From assembly GCA_023405815.1 (NCBI GenBank), contig JAEXXM010000042.1, forward strand, positions 1 to 64,000: a DNA stretch of 64,000 bases, written 5' to 3'. The DNA is from Pseudomonadota bacterium (GTDB taxonomy: Bacteria > Pseudomonadota > Alphaproteobacteria > Rhizobiales > Hyphomicrobiaceae). A program made the translations under genes and the position numbers. The notes beneath the pieces are model-generated. The model was not told the DNA's origin and did not search any database. It saw only the letters and a list, made by a program, of their open reading frames with translations. This document shows positions 54,841 through 63,896 of this stretch, in pieces. Every line of letters starts with the position of its first letter. Position 1 is the stretch's first letter.

Positions 54841-56127
54841 CTAAGCCACGGCCTCGGCGAGGCTCTTGGCGAACAGGTCCATGCCCTCGCGTACGATCTC
54901 CTCGCTCGCGGTGAGCGGAGCCAGGAACCGAATGACATTGCCGTAGGTGCCGCAGGCGAGCAGGATCAGCCCGTTGGCATTGGCGGTCTTCATCAGCCGC
55001 TGCGTCAGCTCCGCGTCCGGCTGGTGCGGGTCCCCGTCTTTGACGAGCTCGATCGCGCACATCGCGCCGAGCCCACGCACGTCGCCGATGCACTTGAAGT
55101 TGGATTTTTCCTTCAGCTCGCTGCAGCGATCGAGAATGATGCGACCGATGGCGTTGGCCCGCTCGCACAGGCCTTCGTCTTCGATCACGTCGAGCACCGC
55201 ATGCGCCGCCGCGCACGCGACCGGGCTTCCCGCATAGGTGCCGCCGAGGCCGCCGGGCGGCGAGGCATCCATCACGTCGGCGCGACCGACGATGGCCGAA
55301 AGCGGAAAGCCTCCCGCAAGGCCCTTTGCCAACGTCACGACGTCGGCCCTGATGTCCGTATGGTCGAGTGCGAACATTCTTCCGGTGCGCGCAAACCCGG
55401 TCTGGATCTCGTCAGCGATGAGTAGAATGCCGTGCTGATCGCATATCGAACGCAGCGCGCGCAGGAACTCCACGGGCGCGCGGTAGAAGCCGCCTTCGCC
55501 TTGCACCGGCTCGATGATGATCGCCGCGATGCTCGACGGGTCCGCCGTATACTTGAACAGCGCCCGCAGCGCACCGAGGCTCTCCTCGCTGCTGACGCCA
55601 TGATAGGTGTTGGGAAACGCGATGTTGTAGACGTCGGACGGGAACGGCCCGAACCCTTTCTTGTAGGGCACCACCTTTCCCGTCAGCGCCATGCCCATGA
55701 GCGTGCGCCCGTGGAAGCCGCCGCTGAACGAGACGATCCCAGGGCGCCCCGTGTAGGCGCGCGCCACCTTCACCGCATTCTCGACCGCCTCCGCGCCCGT
55801 CGACAGAAACAGCGTCTTCGCCGGCTTCGTTACCGGCGCGATGGCGTTGAGGCGCTCAGCCAACCGAACGTAGGTCTCGTATGGCGTCACCTGGAAGCAG
55901 ACGTGCGAGAACGCTTTCAGCTGCTCCTCGACCGCGGCGATCACCTTCGGATGCTGGTGGCCCGTGTTGACCACCGCAATGCCCGCGGCGAAGTCAACGT
56001 AGCGACGCCCGTCCTCGTCCCAGAGTTCGGCATTCTTGGCGCGCTTCGCATAGATCGTGGTCGCGTTGGAAACACCGCGGGCTACGGCCTGCGCGCGACG
56101 TTCATGCAACTCGGATGAGGTGGTCAT
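54841..56127 (-). CDS. gabT: 4-aminobutyrate aminotransferase-like class-III aminotransferase
   Basis: This 428-residue PLP enzyme has STGAEAVENAVKVARAYTGRPG, FHGRTLMGMALTGK, IIIEPVQGEGGFY, LIADEIQTGFARTG, and the PLP lysine in TLAKGLAGGFPLSAIVGR. It closely resembles GabT/PuuE, turning GABA and 2-oxoglutarate into succinate semialdehyde and glutamate. ATG 56127 is the family-like start (MTTSSELHERRAQAVARG). It is the last gene of an operon with the dehydrogenase, glutamine-synthetase-like and aminotransferase genes. Confidence 0.92.
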   Translation of the reverse strand: MTTSSELHERRAQAVARGVSNATTIYAKRAKNAELWDEDGRRYVDFAAGIAVVNTGHQHPKVIAAVEEQLKAFSHVCFQVTPYETYVRLAERLNAIAPVTKPAKTLFLSTGAEAVENAVKVARAYTGRPGIVSFSGGFHGRTLMGMALTGKVVPYKKGFGPFPSDVYNIAFPNTYHGVSSEESLGALRALFKYTADPSSIAAIIIEPVQGEGGFYRAPVEFLRALRSICDQHGILLIADEIQTGFARTGRMFALDHTDIRADVVTLAKGLAGGFPLSAIVGRADVMDASPPGGLGGTYAGSPVACAAAHAVLDVIEDEGLCERANAIGRIILDRCSELKEKSNFKCIGDVRGLGAMCAIELVKDGDPHQPDAELTQRLMKTANANGLILLACGTYGNVIRFLAPLTASEEIVREGMDLFAKSLAEAVA

Positions 56128-56159
56128 GTCGGAACCTGCCTGGGTGCGATAGTCCGCCG

Positions 56160-57650
56160 TCAGCGGAACGTGATCGATACGGCTTTGAGGTCGGCGTACT
56201 TGTGCAGCGCGTGCAGCGAGCGGTCGCGCCCGAACCCGGACTGCTTGAAGCCGCCGAACGGCATGGTGATGTCGCAGGCGTCCCAGCCGTTGACCCACAC
56301 GAGCCCGGCCTTGATGTCGCGCGCAGCGCGATGTGCGAGGGTAACGTCGCGCGTCCACAAGCCGGCGGCAAGACCGTAGACGGTGGAGTTGGCAAGCTTG
56401 AAAGCCTCATCGGCACCGGCGAACTCCGTGATCGCCAGCACCGGGCCGAACACTTCCTCGCGCGCGATCTTCGCTTCCGGCGAGACGCTGTCGAACACTG
56501 TCGGTTCGACGTAGAAACCGCCGCTGTCGGCGCGCGCCCGCTTTCCGCCCAGCCGTAGCTCGGCTCCGTCCTGCCCCGCGCTGTCGATGTAGCGCAGCAC
56601 CGTCTTCATCTGCTCTTCGGAGACGACCGCGCCGAAGTTGGTCTTCGGCTCCAAGGGGTCGCCGGGAACGATCTCCCGCGCGCGCCTCAGAACCTCGTCG
56701 AGGAAAGCATCCTTGATGCTGTCCTCGACCAGCAGCCTCGAGGCCGCCGTGCACACCTCGCCCTGATTGTAGAAGATGCCCCATGCCGCGTGCGTCGCGG
56801 CGACATCGAGGGCAGGGCAGTCCGCGAACACGATCTGCGGAGATTTGCCGCCGAGCTCCAGGCTCACGCGCTTGAGGTTGCTTTGCCCCGAGTACTGCAT
56901 CAGCAGCCGGCCGACAGAGCCGGAGCCCGTGAACGCGATCATGTCGACGTCCATGTGCAGCGCCAGCGCCTTCCCGGCCGTCTCGCCGAAACCCGGGACC
57001 ACATTCAGCACGCCCGGCGGAAGCCCAGCTTCGAGCGCCAGCTCGCCGAGCTTCAACGCCGTCATCGGCGACTGCTCGGCCGGCTTCAGCACCATGGAGT
57101 TGCCCATGGCGAGCGCCGGCGCGACCTTCCAGATCGCCATCATCAACGGGAAGTTCCACGGCACGATGGCGCCGATGACGCCCAGCGGCTCGTGTACGAC
57201 GTACGAGAACCGATCGGGCGCCTGCGGACCGACCTCGCCATAGACCTTGTCCAGCGCCTCCGCGTAGTAGCGCAGCGTGCGGATCGAATTGGGCACGTCG
57301 CCAGCGAGCGCGTCGCGGATCGGTTTGCCGACGTCGAGGCTTTCGAGCACAGCCAGCGTCTCTGCGTCCCGCTCCATGAGATCGGCGAGCTTGAACAGGA
57401 TGCGCTTCTTCTCGCGGTAGTGCAGGTTGCGCCAGCGGCCGTCCTCGAACGCCGCGCGCGCCGAGCGAACTGCGGCGTCGATATCCTCCGCCTCACACGC
57501 GGAGACTTGGTTGAGCACCGTGCCATCGCGCGGCGTCACGTTGGCGAACGTCTTGCCGGAAACGCTCTGGCGCTTCTTGCCGTCGATGATCGCGAGACCG
57601 GGCAGCTCGATGCTGCCCGCGACCTTCTCGAAATGCTGCAGCGAGGTCAT
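56160..57650 (-). CDS. puuC: Aldehyde dehydrogenase (PuuC-like)
   Basis: This 496-residue NAD(P)-dependent aldehyde dehydrogenase has the catalytic cysteine in NQGEVCTAASRLLV, the Glu in LELGGKSPQIV, and the cofactor-binding PWNFPLMMA and FTGSGSVGRLL. In this context it likely oxidises gamma-glutamyl-aminobutyraldehyde, as PuuC does. It starts at ATG 57650 immediately after the glutamine-synthetase-like gene (7 bases) and precedes gabT by 32 bases. Confidence 0.9.
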   Translation of the reverse strand: MTSLQHFEKVAGSIELPGLAIIDGKKRQSVSGKTFANVTPRDGTVLNQVSACEAEDIDAAVRSARAAFEDGRWRNLHYREKKRILFKLADLMERDAETLAVLESLDVGKPIRDALAGDVPNSIRTLRYYAEALDKVYGEVGPQAPDRFSYVVHEPLGVIGAIVPWNFPLMMAIWKVAPALAMGNSMVLKPAEQSPMTALKLGELALEAGLPPGVLNVVPGFGETAGKALALHMDVDMIAFTGSGSVGRLLMQYSGQSNLKRVSLELGGKSPQIVFADCPALDVAATHAAWGIFYNQGEVCTAASRLLVEDSIKDAFLDEVLRRAREIVPGDPLEPKTNFGAVVSEEQMKTVLRYIDSAGQDGAELRLGGKRARADSGGFYVEPTVFDSVSPEAKIAREEVFGPVLAITEFAGADEAFKLANSTVYGLAAGLWTRDVTLAHRAARDIKAGLVWVNGWDACDITMPFGGFKQSGFGRDRSLHALHKYADLKAVSITFR

Positions 57651-57657
57651 GGGCTCC

Positions 57658-59007
57658 TCACGCGACGCGCGCGTACCAAAGATGATCGAGCGGCGTCACG
57701 ATTCGCTCGAAGTTCCGCCGCTCCGTGTGCTTCAGGCGCGCAAAGACGTCCTGGAAGTCGGTGCCGAACGCCTGGCTGACGAACGGCGATTTCTCGAATA
57801 GCTCCAGCGCGCTGTTCCAGCTCGTCGGAAGCGACGGCGCGGCGAGCTCCTCGGCGTTGCCTTCCGCGGCAGGACCCGGATCGATCCTGTTCGCGATCCC
57901 GTGCTCGACACCGGCAAGGATGCCGGCAAGCACGAGGTACGGATTGGCACAGGCCCCGGCGACGCGGTGCTCGACGCGCATCGCCTGCCCGCTGCAGCGC
58001 GGAATGCGCAGCGCCACCGTGCGGTTGTTGTAGCCCCAGTGGGCCGCGAGCGAGACATAGGCGCGTGGCACGTAGCGCCGATAAGCGTTGGCGGTCTGCG
58101 CCCATATCGCCATCAGGTCGGGCATCGTCTCGCGCAAGCCCCCGAGCGCATTGCGGAAGAGGTCTGAGATCGGCTCCCCGGCAAAGACGTTTCGGCCGCT
58201 CTCATCGCACAGACTGACGTGCACGTGCATGCCCGAGCCGGCCCAATCGTGGTGCGGCTTTGCCATGAAGGTGGCGTCGAGACGACGCGCCTTGGCCGCC
58301 GCCTTCACCGCCCGCTTCAGCAGCAGACCATCGAGCGCCGCGGCGACGACATCCTCTCGGTGCTTGAGGTTGATCTCGAACTGCCCTGGACCCGTCTCCT
58401 GCATCACGGCATCGACGGGCAACCCCTGCGCCGCTGCGATCTTGTAGATGTCGTCGATCAGCGGCCCGAGCTCGTCCATGTCCTCGAAGCCGAACGTCAT
58501 GGGACGGTTCGGATCGTCGCACACGCCGTCCGGCATGTTGAGCGTGAACGCGCCGTCCGCGCCCTGCTTCGTCACGTAGAATTCAAGCTCCACCGCGGCA
58601 ACCGGCTTGAGACCCGAACGGCCGAGGCGTGCCACCTGCTTTTCGAGAACGGTGCGCGGATCGAGATCGTCCGCCTCCTCGACCGCCATCACCGCCTGCG
58701 CGTGCCGGCCGTCGCCGACAGGGACCGGAACGAGGGTGCCCGAAAGGATGCGGCAGTGCAGATCGGGATCGCCCGTCTCCCACAGCCGCCCTGTCTCCTC
58801 GACGCAGTTGCCGAGCGGGTCCATGATGAACACCGAGCCCGGCATCATCAGCCCGTTCTTCGCGATCCCAAGAAGGTCACCGCGCCGGAGGCGCTTGCCA
58901 CGCGCTATCCCGTTCAGGTCGTAGATGAAGATGTCGATCCAATCGACCGTCGGATTGGCGTCCAGGAACGCGCGTGCCTCATCTTCGGTGAGCCTGCCGC
59001 TCGTCAT
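57658..59007 (-). CDS. Glutamine synthetase family protein, second copy
   Basis: This 449-residue protein is a second PuuA-type enzyme: WIDIFIYDLNGIARGKRL, VELEFYV, ATFMAKPHHDWAGSGMHVHVS and NNRTVALRIP. Only moderately similar to the copy at 46.8 kb, it may act on a different amine. Operon position: after the class-III aminotransferase and before the aldehyde dehydrogenase, typical of a gamma-glutamyl route. There is no sign of adenylylation-type GlnA features. Confidence 0.87.
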   Translation of the reverse strand: MTSGRLTEDEARAFLDANPTVDWIDIFIYDLNGIARGKRLRRGDLLGIAKNGLMMPGSVFIMDPLGNCVEETGRLWETGDPDLHCRILSGTLVPVPVGDGRHAQAVMAVEEADDLDPRTVLEKQVARLGRSGLKPVAAVELEFYVTKQGADGAFTLNMPDGVCDDPNRPMTFGFEDMDELGPLIDDIYKIAAAQGLPVDAVMQETGPGQFEINLKHREDVVAAALDGLLLKRAVKAAAKARRLDATFMAKPHHDWAGSGMHVHVSLCDESGRNVFAGEPISDLFRNALGGLRETMPDLMAIWAQTANAYRRYVPRAYVSLAAHWGYNNRTVALRIPRCSGQAMRVEHRVAGACANPYLVLAGILAGVEHGIANRIDPGPAAEGNAEELAAPSLPTSWNSALELFEKSPFVSQAFGTDFQDVFARLKHTERRNFERIVTPLDHLWYARVA

Positions 59008-59087
59008 CGATCAAAACCCTTTGGAGCCATGTCGCGCGGCTCGAGCGCAGCGCCGAGACGGGACTGAATATTCGCGTAAGAACTGCA

Positions 59088-60470
59088 TCACGCGGCAACC
59101 TCTCCGGCGACGTCCTTGAGCGTAAGATCGAGACAGCGGCCGATCACGCGCTCGGCTTCTGCGAACTGCTCCTCGCCCCAGATGAGCGGCGGCGCGCAGA
59201 CCATGGTGTCGAACACGGCGCGCATGATGAAGCCTTCGCGGAAGAAGTGATCGCGGCAGATGAGGCCGACGCGCCCCGGCTGCTCGAAGCGGCGGCGCGT
59301 GCGCCTGTCGGCGACGAGCTCGATGGCACCGAGCAGGCCGACCGAGCGCACCTCGCCGACCAGCGGGTGGTCCTTGAACTTGGCCAGTACGCGCGCAAGC
59401 GCCGGAGCCGTGTACTCGTTGACCCGCGGGATAAGCTTCTCCCGCTCGATGATCTCGATGTTCTTCAGCGCGACGGCACACGCAACCGGATGTCCTGAGA
59501 ACGTGTAGCCGTGGTGGAAGTCGTCGTCGTGGCTCATCAAGGCGTCGGTGATCTTGTCGTGCACGATGATGCCCGACAGCGGGATGTACCCCGAGGTGAT
59601 CGCCTTGGCGAAGGTGATGATGTCGGGCCTGATGCCGTAGTACTCGGACGCGAACCAGGTCCCGAGCCGCCCGAAGCCGGTAATGACCTCGTCCGCCAAT
59701 AGCAGCACGCCGTACTTGTCGATGATGCGCTGCACTTCGGGCCAGTAGCTCTCGGGCGGAATCTTCACGCCGCCCGCGCCCTGCACAGGCTCGGCCGCGA
59801 CGGCGGCAACGTTCTCCGGCCCGACCGCGAGAATCTCATCCTCGATCGCACGTGCCGCGCGCAACCCGAACGCCTGCAGGTCCTCGCCGTCCCGGCCTTC
59901 CCCGTACCAGTAGGGGTCCATGACGTGGCGGAAGCCCTCATAGCGCGGATAGCTGTGCTGGTGCACATGGCTCATGCCGCCCATCGAGCCCGCAGCGATG
60001 GTCGAGCCGTGATAAGCGTTCTTGCGCGAGATGATGATGCGCCGGCTGGGCTCGCCCTTCAGCACCCAGTAGTGCCGGATGAGACGGATGGCGGTGTCGT
60101 TCGCCTCCGAGCCCGACGAGCCGTAGAAGACCTGGTTGAGGCCCTCCGGCGCGATCTCCGCCAGCTTGCGCGACAGCTCGACGACCGGGGGGTGCGTCGT
60201 GCGGAAGAACGTATTGTAGAACGGCAGCTCGAGCATCTGCGCGTATGCGGCCTCGGCGAGCTCGCGCCGGCCATGCCCGATCGCGGCGGTCCAGAGCCCT
60301 GCCATGCCGTCGAGGATGCGGTGGCCTTCGCTGTCCCAGATGTACGGGCCTTCGGCACGGACGATGACGCGTGCGCCGCCGGTTCTCAGCGAACGGTGGT
60401 CCGTGAAGGGGTGGAGATGATGGAGCGCGTCGAGCTCCTGCCAGTGCTTCGTCTGGTTATGACCGGTCAC
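59088..60470 (-). CDS. Class-III aminotransferase (putrescine/diamine:pyruvate type)
   Basis: This 460-residue PLP enzyme resembles SpuC/aspartate aminotransferase family: SGSEANDTAIRLIRHYW, KNAYHGSTIAAGSMGG, VAAEPVQGAGGVKIPPESYW, LLADEVITGFGRLGTWF and the PLP lysine in FAKAITSGYIPLSG. It may deaminate putrescine or related diamines directly with pyruvate, giving an alternative route to the Puu genes next to it. It starts at ATG 60470, opposite tetR, with operator palindromes between. Confidence 0.87.
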   Translation of the reverse strand: MTGHNQTKHWQELDALHHLHPFTDHRSLRTGGARVIVRAEGPYIWDSEGHRILDGMAGLWTAAIGHGRRELAEAAYAQMLELPFYNTFFRTTHPPVVELSRKLAEIAPEGLNQVFYGSSGSEANDTAIRLIRHYWVLKGEPSRRIIISRKNAYHGSTIAAGSMGGMSHVHQHSYPRYEGFRHVMDPYWYGEGRDGEDLQAFGLRAARAIEDEILAVGPENVAAVAAEPVQGAGGVKIPPESYWPEVQRIIDKYGVLLLADEVITGFGRLGTWFASEYYGIRPDIITFAKAITSGYIPLSGIIVHDKITDALMSHDDDFHHGYTFSGHPVACAVALKNIEIIEREKLIPRVNEYTAPALARVLAKFKDHPLVGEVRSVGLLGAIELVADRRTRRRFEQPGRVGLICRDHFFREGFIMRAVFDTMVCAPPLIWGEEQFAEAERVIGRCLDLTLKDVAGEVAA

Positions 60471-60576
60471 GTCCCTACCTCACCTCGAGCAAGTCCTTAA
60501 GCGCGCAGCCGTGGGGCGACAGCGATCCGCAACGGCGGAAATCATCGCTTGCAGCGGGCTCGTTGCGCGGGTAAGG

Positions 60577-60608
60577 CTACAGTGCAGACCTTATGGGCTA
60601 CGGTGTAG
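60577..60608. promoter_or_regulatory. Paired palindromes, probable TetR operators
   Basis: CTACAGTGCAG (60577-60587) and CTACGGTGTAG (60598-60608) have the same CTAC-N3-GNAG design, centres 21 bp apart (two helical turns). They overlap the tetR start and face the divergent aminotransferase gene. The second overlaps the presumed tetR start codon at 60593, so the real start may be further in. Confidence 0.65.
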
Positions 60609-61291
60609 AATTGTCAAGGGCGAGCACAGGACCGGCCAGAAGGAAGAGCGCGACCAACGCCCGGACGGGCACGCGCGGACGCGTCGATCGCTCCGAGATA
60701 CTGAGAGCCGCCTTCGAGCTTTTTGCCCGCGAGGGCGATGACGGCTTCTCGCTGCGCAAGCTCGGCATGAGCGTCGGCGTCGACCCGATGACCGTGCTGC
60801 ATCACTTTCGCTCGCGCGAGGAGCTGCTGCGCGAGATCGCCGACCACGCGCTCGCGACCGTCGCCCAGCCGCTTCCGACGGAGGACTGGCGCTTCGACTT
60901 GAAGGCCATCGCCCGCGCCTACCGCGATCTCGCCCGCAAGCACCCGCGCGTGTTCCGCCTGCACTTCCGCTTTCATGCGACAGGTCCCATCGATCACGCC
61001 TCGAGCGAGGTCGTCTATCGCGCCATGCGGCGGGCAGGGCTGCCCGACGAGGAGGCCGCCGGCATGGGGCTCGCCTACTACGCGTTCGTTCTGGGTTTTG
61101 CGGTGTCGGAGGCCGAGGGCCTGCTGCGCCCCATCGATTGCGACGTCGAGGCCGAGCTCTCTGCGCTCGACCCGCTCGGCTATCCGGCGACGCGCGCGCT
61201 CATCCCGGCCTTCAAGTCGCTTGATCCCGACGCCGCCTTCGATGCCTCGATCGATGCCTTCATCGAAGGCGTCGCCCAGCGCACCGCGTAG
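60593..61291 (+). CDS. TetR-family transcriptional regulator
   Basis: This 232-residue protein has a TetR DNA-binding domain (RSEILRAAFELFAREGDDGFSLRKLGMSVGVDPMTVLHHFRSREELLREIADH) and a C-terminal ligand domain. Divergent from the class-III aminotransferase gene, it probably controls that operon. The start ATG 60593 is uncertain because an operator-like palindrome overlaps it and the first 30 residues (STGPARRKSATNARTGTRGR) are basic and not conserved; TTG 60611 is an alternative. Confidence 0.85.
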   Translation: MGYGVELSRASTGPARRKSATNARTGTRGRVDRSEILRAAFELFAREGDDGFSLRKLGMSVGVDPMTVLHHFRSREELLREIADHALATVAQPLPTEDWRFDLKAIARAYRDLARKHPRVFRLHFRFHATGPIDHASSEVVYRAMRRAGLPDEEAAGMGLAYYAFVLGFAVSEAEGLLRPIDCDVEAELSALDPLGYPATRALIPAFKSLDPDAAFDASIDAFIEGVAQRTA

Positions 61292-61373
61292 ACAGTCGAC
61301 TCAGATCCTGCACACGATGTGGAGCGGGACCTACCGATAGGAAGGAAAATAGGCCTGCTCAAGGAATACTCTC

Positions 61374-61793
61374 ATGCTGAGCTACCTACGGTATTTCGTC
61401 GAGTGGTATCTCTTTAGGCTCATCATAGTCACGGCGCTCCTCGGTGGTGGAGGCGCGATACTGATCGCCTACGAATTGCTCGCTGACCGACTGGGATTGC
61501 GCTCTCCAAGTTTGGACAACCTAGCGTCCTTTCTGGGAACAACACTGACTCTGGTGGGCGTGTTTATCACGGCCGGGTCCATCTTTATCTATTCGCAGAA
61601 CCCCACGAAGCCTGATCCAGGTAGCTTTCCCGTTGCAATCGTCGTGATGGGCGTCTGCGCGACTTCACTCTACGTACTGTTCACGGGGGGCAAGGTCCCG
61701 GACAACCTTGTGAACGGCCTTGCCATGCTCGGCTTGGCAGGCGGACTAGCAAGGATTCAGCCAAACCCACAAAAGTCGGCAAGAGAATTCTGA
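61374..61793 (+). CDS. Hypothetical membrane protein, low GC
   Basis: This 139-residue protein has about four hydrophobic segments (RLIIVTALLGGGGAILIAYELL, FLGTTLTLVGVFITAGSIFIY, VAIVVMGVCATSLYVLF and a last short one). I recognise no family. Two 60-base rows I counted have 52-55% GC, clearly below the neighbours. It starts at ATG 61374 and is next to tRNA-Ser, so it may have been acquired. Nothing suggests its function. Confidence 0.55.
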   Translation: MLSYLRYFVEWYLFRLIIVTALLGGGGAILIAYELLADRLGLRSPSLDNLASFLGTTLTLVGVFITAGSIFIYSQNPTKPDPGSFPVAIVVMGVCATSLYVLFTGGKVPDNLVNGLAMLGLAGGLARIQPNPQKSAREF

Positions 61794-61985
61794 GCGATCT
61801 TCAAGATAAAGACAGCGTGACGTTGTCAATGCGATGATTATCGGCGTCACACCCCACCGGGATGCGCAGCAGCGAGAGCGAGGCGCCGCTCGCTTTGCTG
61901 GAGCTGGGCTCTGAACAAGCATCCACTAGCGCGAGCGTCTGGCGCCGGTTTGCGATGTGATGAGCACTCGTGAGCAGGAGTCTGC

Positions 61986-62075
61986 TGGCGGAAGGGGTGG
62001 GATTCGAACCCACGGTGCCCTTGCGAGCACGCCGGTTTTCAAGACCGGAGCCTTAAACCACTCGACCACCCTTCC
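61986..62075 (-). tRNA. tRNA-Ser (UGA)
   Basis: The minus-strand sequence folds as a 90-base type-II tRNA. The acceptor stem GGAAGGG pairs with CCCTTCC, followed by G and an encoded CCA. The anticodon loop CTTGAAA gives UGA. The variable arm (GTGCTCGCAAGGGCAC) is long, as in serine tRNAs, and the T-arm reads GGTTCGAATCC. Its neighbour on the plus strand is a low-GC gene. Confidence 0.95.
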
Positions 62076-62201
62076 GATTGACCCGCAACGGGCAGCGGAC
62101 CCTATAGGCGTCGCGCGGGCCTGACAAGCGATCGCCGCGCACGCCCTGCCTCGGTGGGGATCTCGCCGCGCAGCGCGCAACCATCTGGGGCTGCAGGCAT
62201 T

Positions 62202-63896
62202 CTAACCCGCCATCGACAGCTTCACGAGCGCGCTGTGCCGCAGCGCCTCGCGCACCCGCTCCTCGTCGAAGAACCGATAGCCGGCTCCTCCGGCCGCCTT
62301 CGAGCGATAGAGAGCGCTGTCGGCCCGCGCCAGCAATGCCTCACTGTCCTCGCCTTGGTGGTGCGCCACCGCGATGCCGACGCTGGCAGCGATCTCCAGC
62401 ATGCGCCCGTGCACTTCGTAGGGCGCGCTCAGTGTCGCGATGATGCGCGAGGCGAGTTCCCCGGCCTCCTGCTCGGGCCGAGCGGTGATTTGCAGGATGA
62501 CGAACTCATCACCGCCCAGGCGCGCGACGAGGTCCGGTGCGCGCACGGTGGCGCGCAGTCGGGTGGCGACCTCGCGCAGCAGGACGTCGCCGACGAGATG
62601 TCCCAGCGTGTCGTTGATGGGCTTGAATCGGTCGAGATCGATGAACAGCACGGCGATCCTTTCGTCGTGCCGGCGCCCGTTGAGAGCTGCTTCTAGCTGC
62701 TCGAGGAATTGGACGCGGTTCGCGAGGCCCGTCAGCATGTCGTGCTCCGCCATGTAGGCGATCTTCGCCGCCTGCTCCATGCGCTCGGTGACGTCCTCCT
62801 GCACGTCCACCCAGCCGCCTCCGGCAATCGGTGCGACCTTCTTGAAGATCGTGCGGCCGTCGTGCAGCTGCACGGTCTCAGTGAACGCCCGGCCGTGCCC
62901 GAGCTTGGAAAAATGCCGCGCAATCGAACGCACCGTGCCGTCGCGGCCCTCTTGTTGCCTAACATTCGAGACGATCTCCGCGAAGCTCGCCCCGGCGTGC
63001 GTCATGTCATCGGACAGACAATAGAGATTTCGGTATGCCGGATTGCACATGATGAGTCGCTTTTCGCCGTCGAACATCGACAGCCCCACCGGCAAGTGGC
63101 GAACAGCAGCCTCGAACAATGAGTTCTGCTCGCGCAATGCAGCTTCGCAGCGGATGTTGGCGCGCTGCACGACGGCGGCCGAAAAGGCGGACAGCAGCAC
63201 GATGCTCGTGACGCCAGCAATGGCTAGCGCCAGGTGAAAGCGATTCATGCCTTGGCCGAAAAAGGCAACCGTTGGATCCGGCTCGATCTGGACCGCGCCC
63301 ATGGCGGTGAAATGCAATACGCAAATGGCCAGCGCGAGCAGGCTGCCCGCGCGCAAAATTGCACCGAGGCCGCTGGCGGCAGCGTAGAACGCCAGCATGG
63401 CCGCACCGGCGAGGGCGCAGCCGAGCACCCATGCTGCCGCCACGAGAGCCGCATCCCATACAATCGTCCCAGGGATGACCAAAGCAGCCATGCCGGTGAA
63501 GTGCATGCCGCCGATCGCGAAGCCGATGAGAATGCCGCCCAGTCCAATCCACAATCGCCGCCCACCGGTCGACACGGCGAAGCCGGCCGAGGCGATGCCG
63601 ATGGCGATCAACAGCGAGCCTATCGTGGCGACGGGCTCATAGTGCGTCGGCATCGCACCCTTGTAAGCCAGCATGGCGACGAAGTGCGTCGCCCAGATGC
63701 CCGACCCTGCGCTGACGCCGGTCAGCGCTGCCCATAGGAGCCTGCGGCGCCCGCTGTAAGCATCGGCAATCGAGTACATGAGGAAGGAAGTGAGCGCTGT
63801 GGCGACGCAGACCAGCACGGCGAGGCAGAGGAGCCAATAGTCGTGTTCAGTGGCTAAACATGCGAGGACGCGGAACATCCCAACCACCCGCATCAA
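62202..63896 (-). CDS. MHYT-PAS-GGDEF diguanylate cyclase
   Basis: This 564-residue inner-membrane protein has an N-terminal MHYT sensor with the motifs THFVAM, MHFTGM and LHFTAM spread over seven helices (residues 18-245), thought to bind copper or O2-like ligands. Next is a PAS-type segment (AAVRHLPVGLSMFDGEKRLIMCNPAYRNL), and last a GGDEF domain with an intact ARLGGDEFVIL active site, plus DLDRFKPINDTLGH. It makes cyclic di-GMP. There is no EAL domain. It pairs functionally with the PilZ protein at 3 kb. It starts at ATG 63896. Confidence 0.92.
   Translation of the reverse strand: MMRVVGMFRVLACLATEHDYWLLCLAVLVCVATALTSFLMYSIADAYSGRRRLLWAALTGVSAGSGIWATHFVAMLAYKGAMPTHYEPVATIGSLLIAIGIASAGFAVSTGGRRLWIGLGGILIGFAIGGMHFTGMAALVIPGTIVWDAALVAAAWVLGCALAGAAMLAFYAAASGLGAILRAGSLLALAICVLHFTAMGAVQIEPDPTVAFFGQGMNRFHLALAIAGVTSIVLLSAFSAAVVQRANIRCEAALREQNSLFEAAVRHLPVGLSMFDGEKRLIMCNPAYRNLYCLSDDMTHAGASFAEIVSNVRQQEGRDGTVRSIARHFSKLGHGRAFTETVQLHDGRTIFKKVAPIAGGGWVDVQEDVTERMEQAAKIAYMAEHDMLTGLANRVQFLEQLEAALNGRRHDERIAVLFIDLDRFKPINDTLGHLVGDVLLREVATRLRATVRAPDLVARLGGDEFVILQITARPEQEAGELASRIIATLSAPYEVHGRMLEIAASVGIAVAHHQGEDSEALLARADSALYRSKAAGGAGYRFFDEERVREALRHSALVKLSMAG

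Noticed and set aside
61801..62013. 70-residue ORF overlapping tRNA-Ser
   Set aside because: Its N-terminus is translated tRNA sequence (MGSNPTPSA), a well-known artefact.
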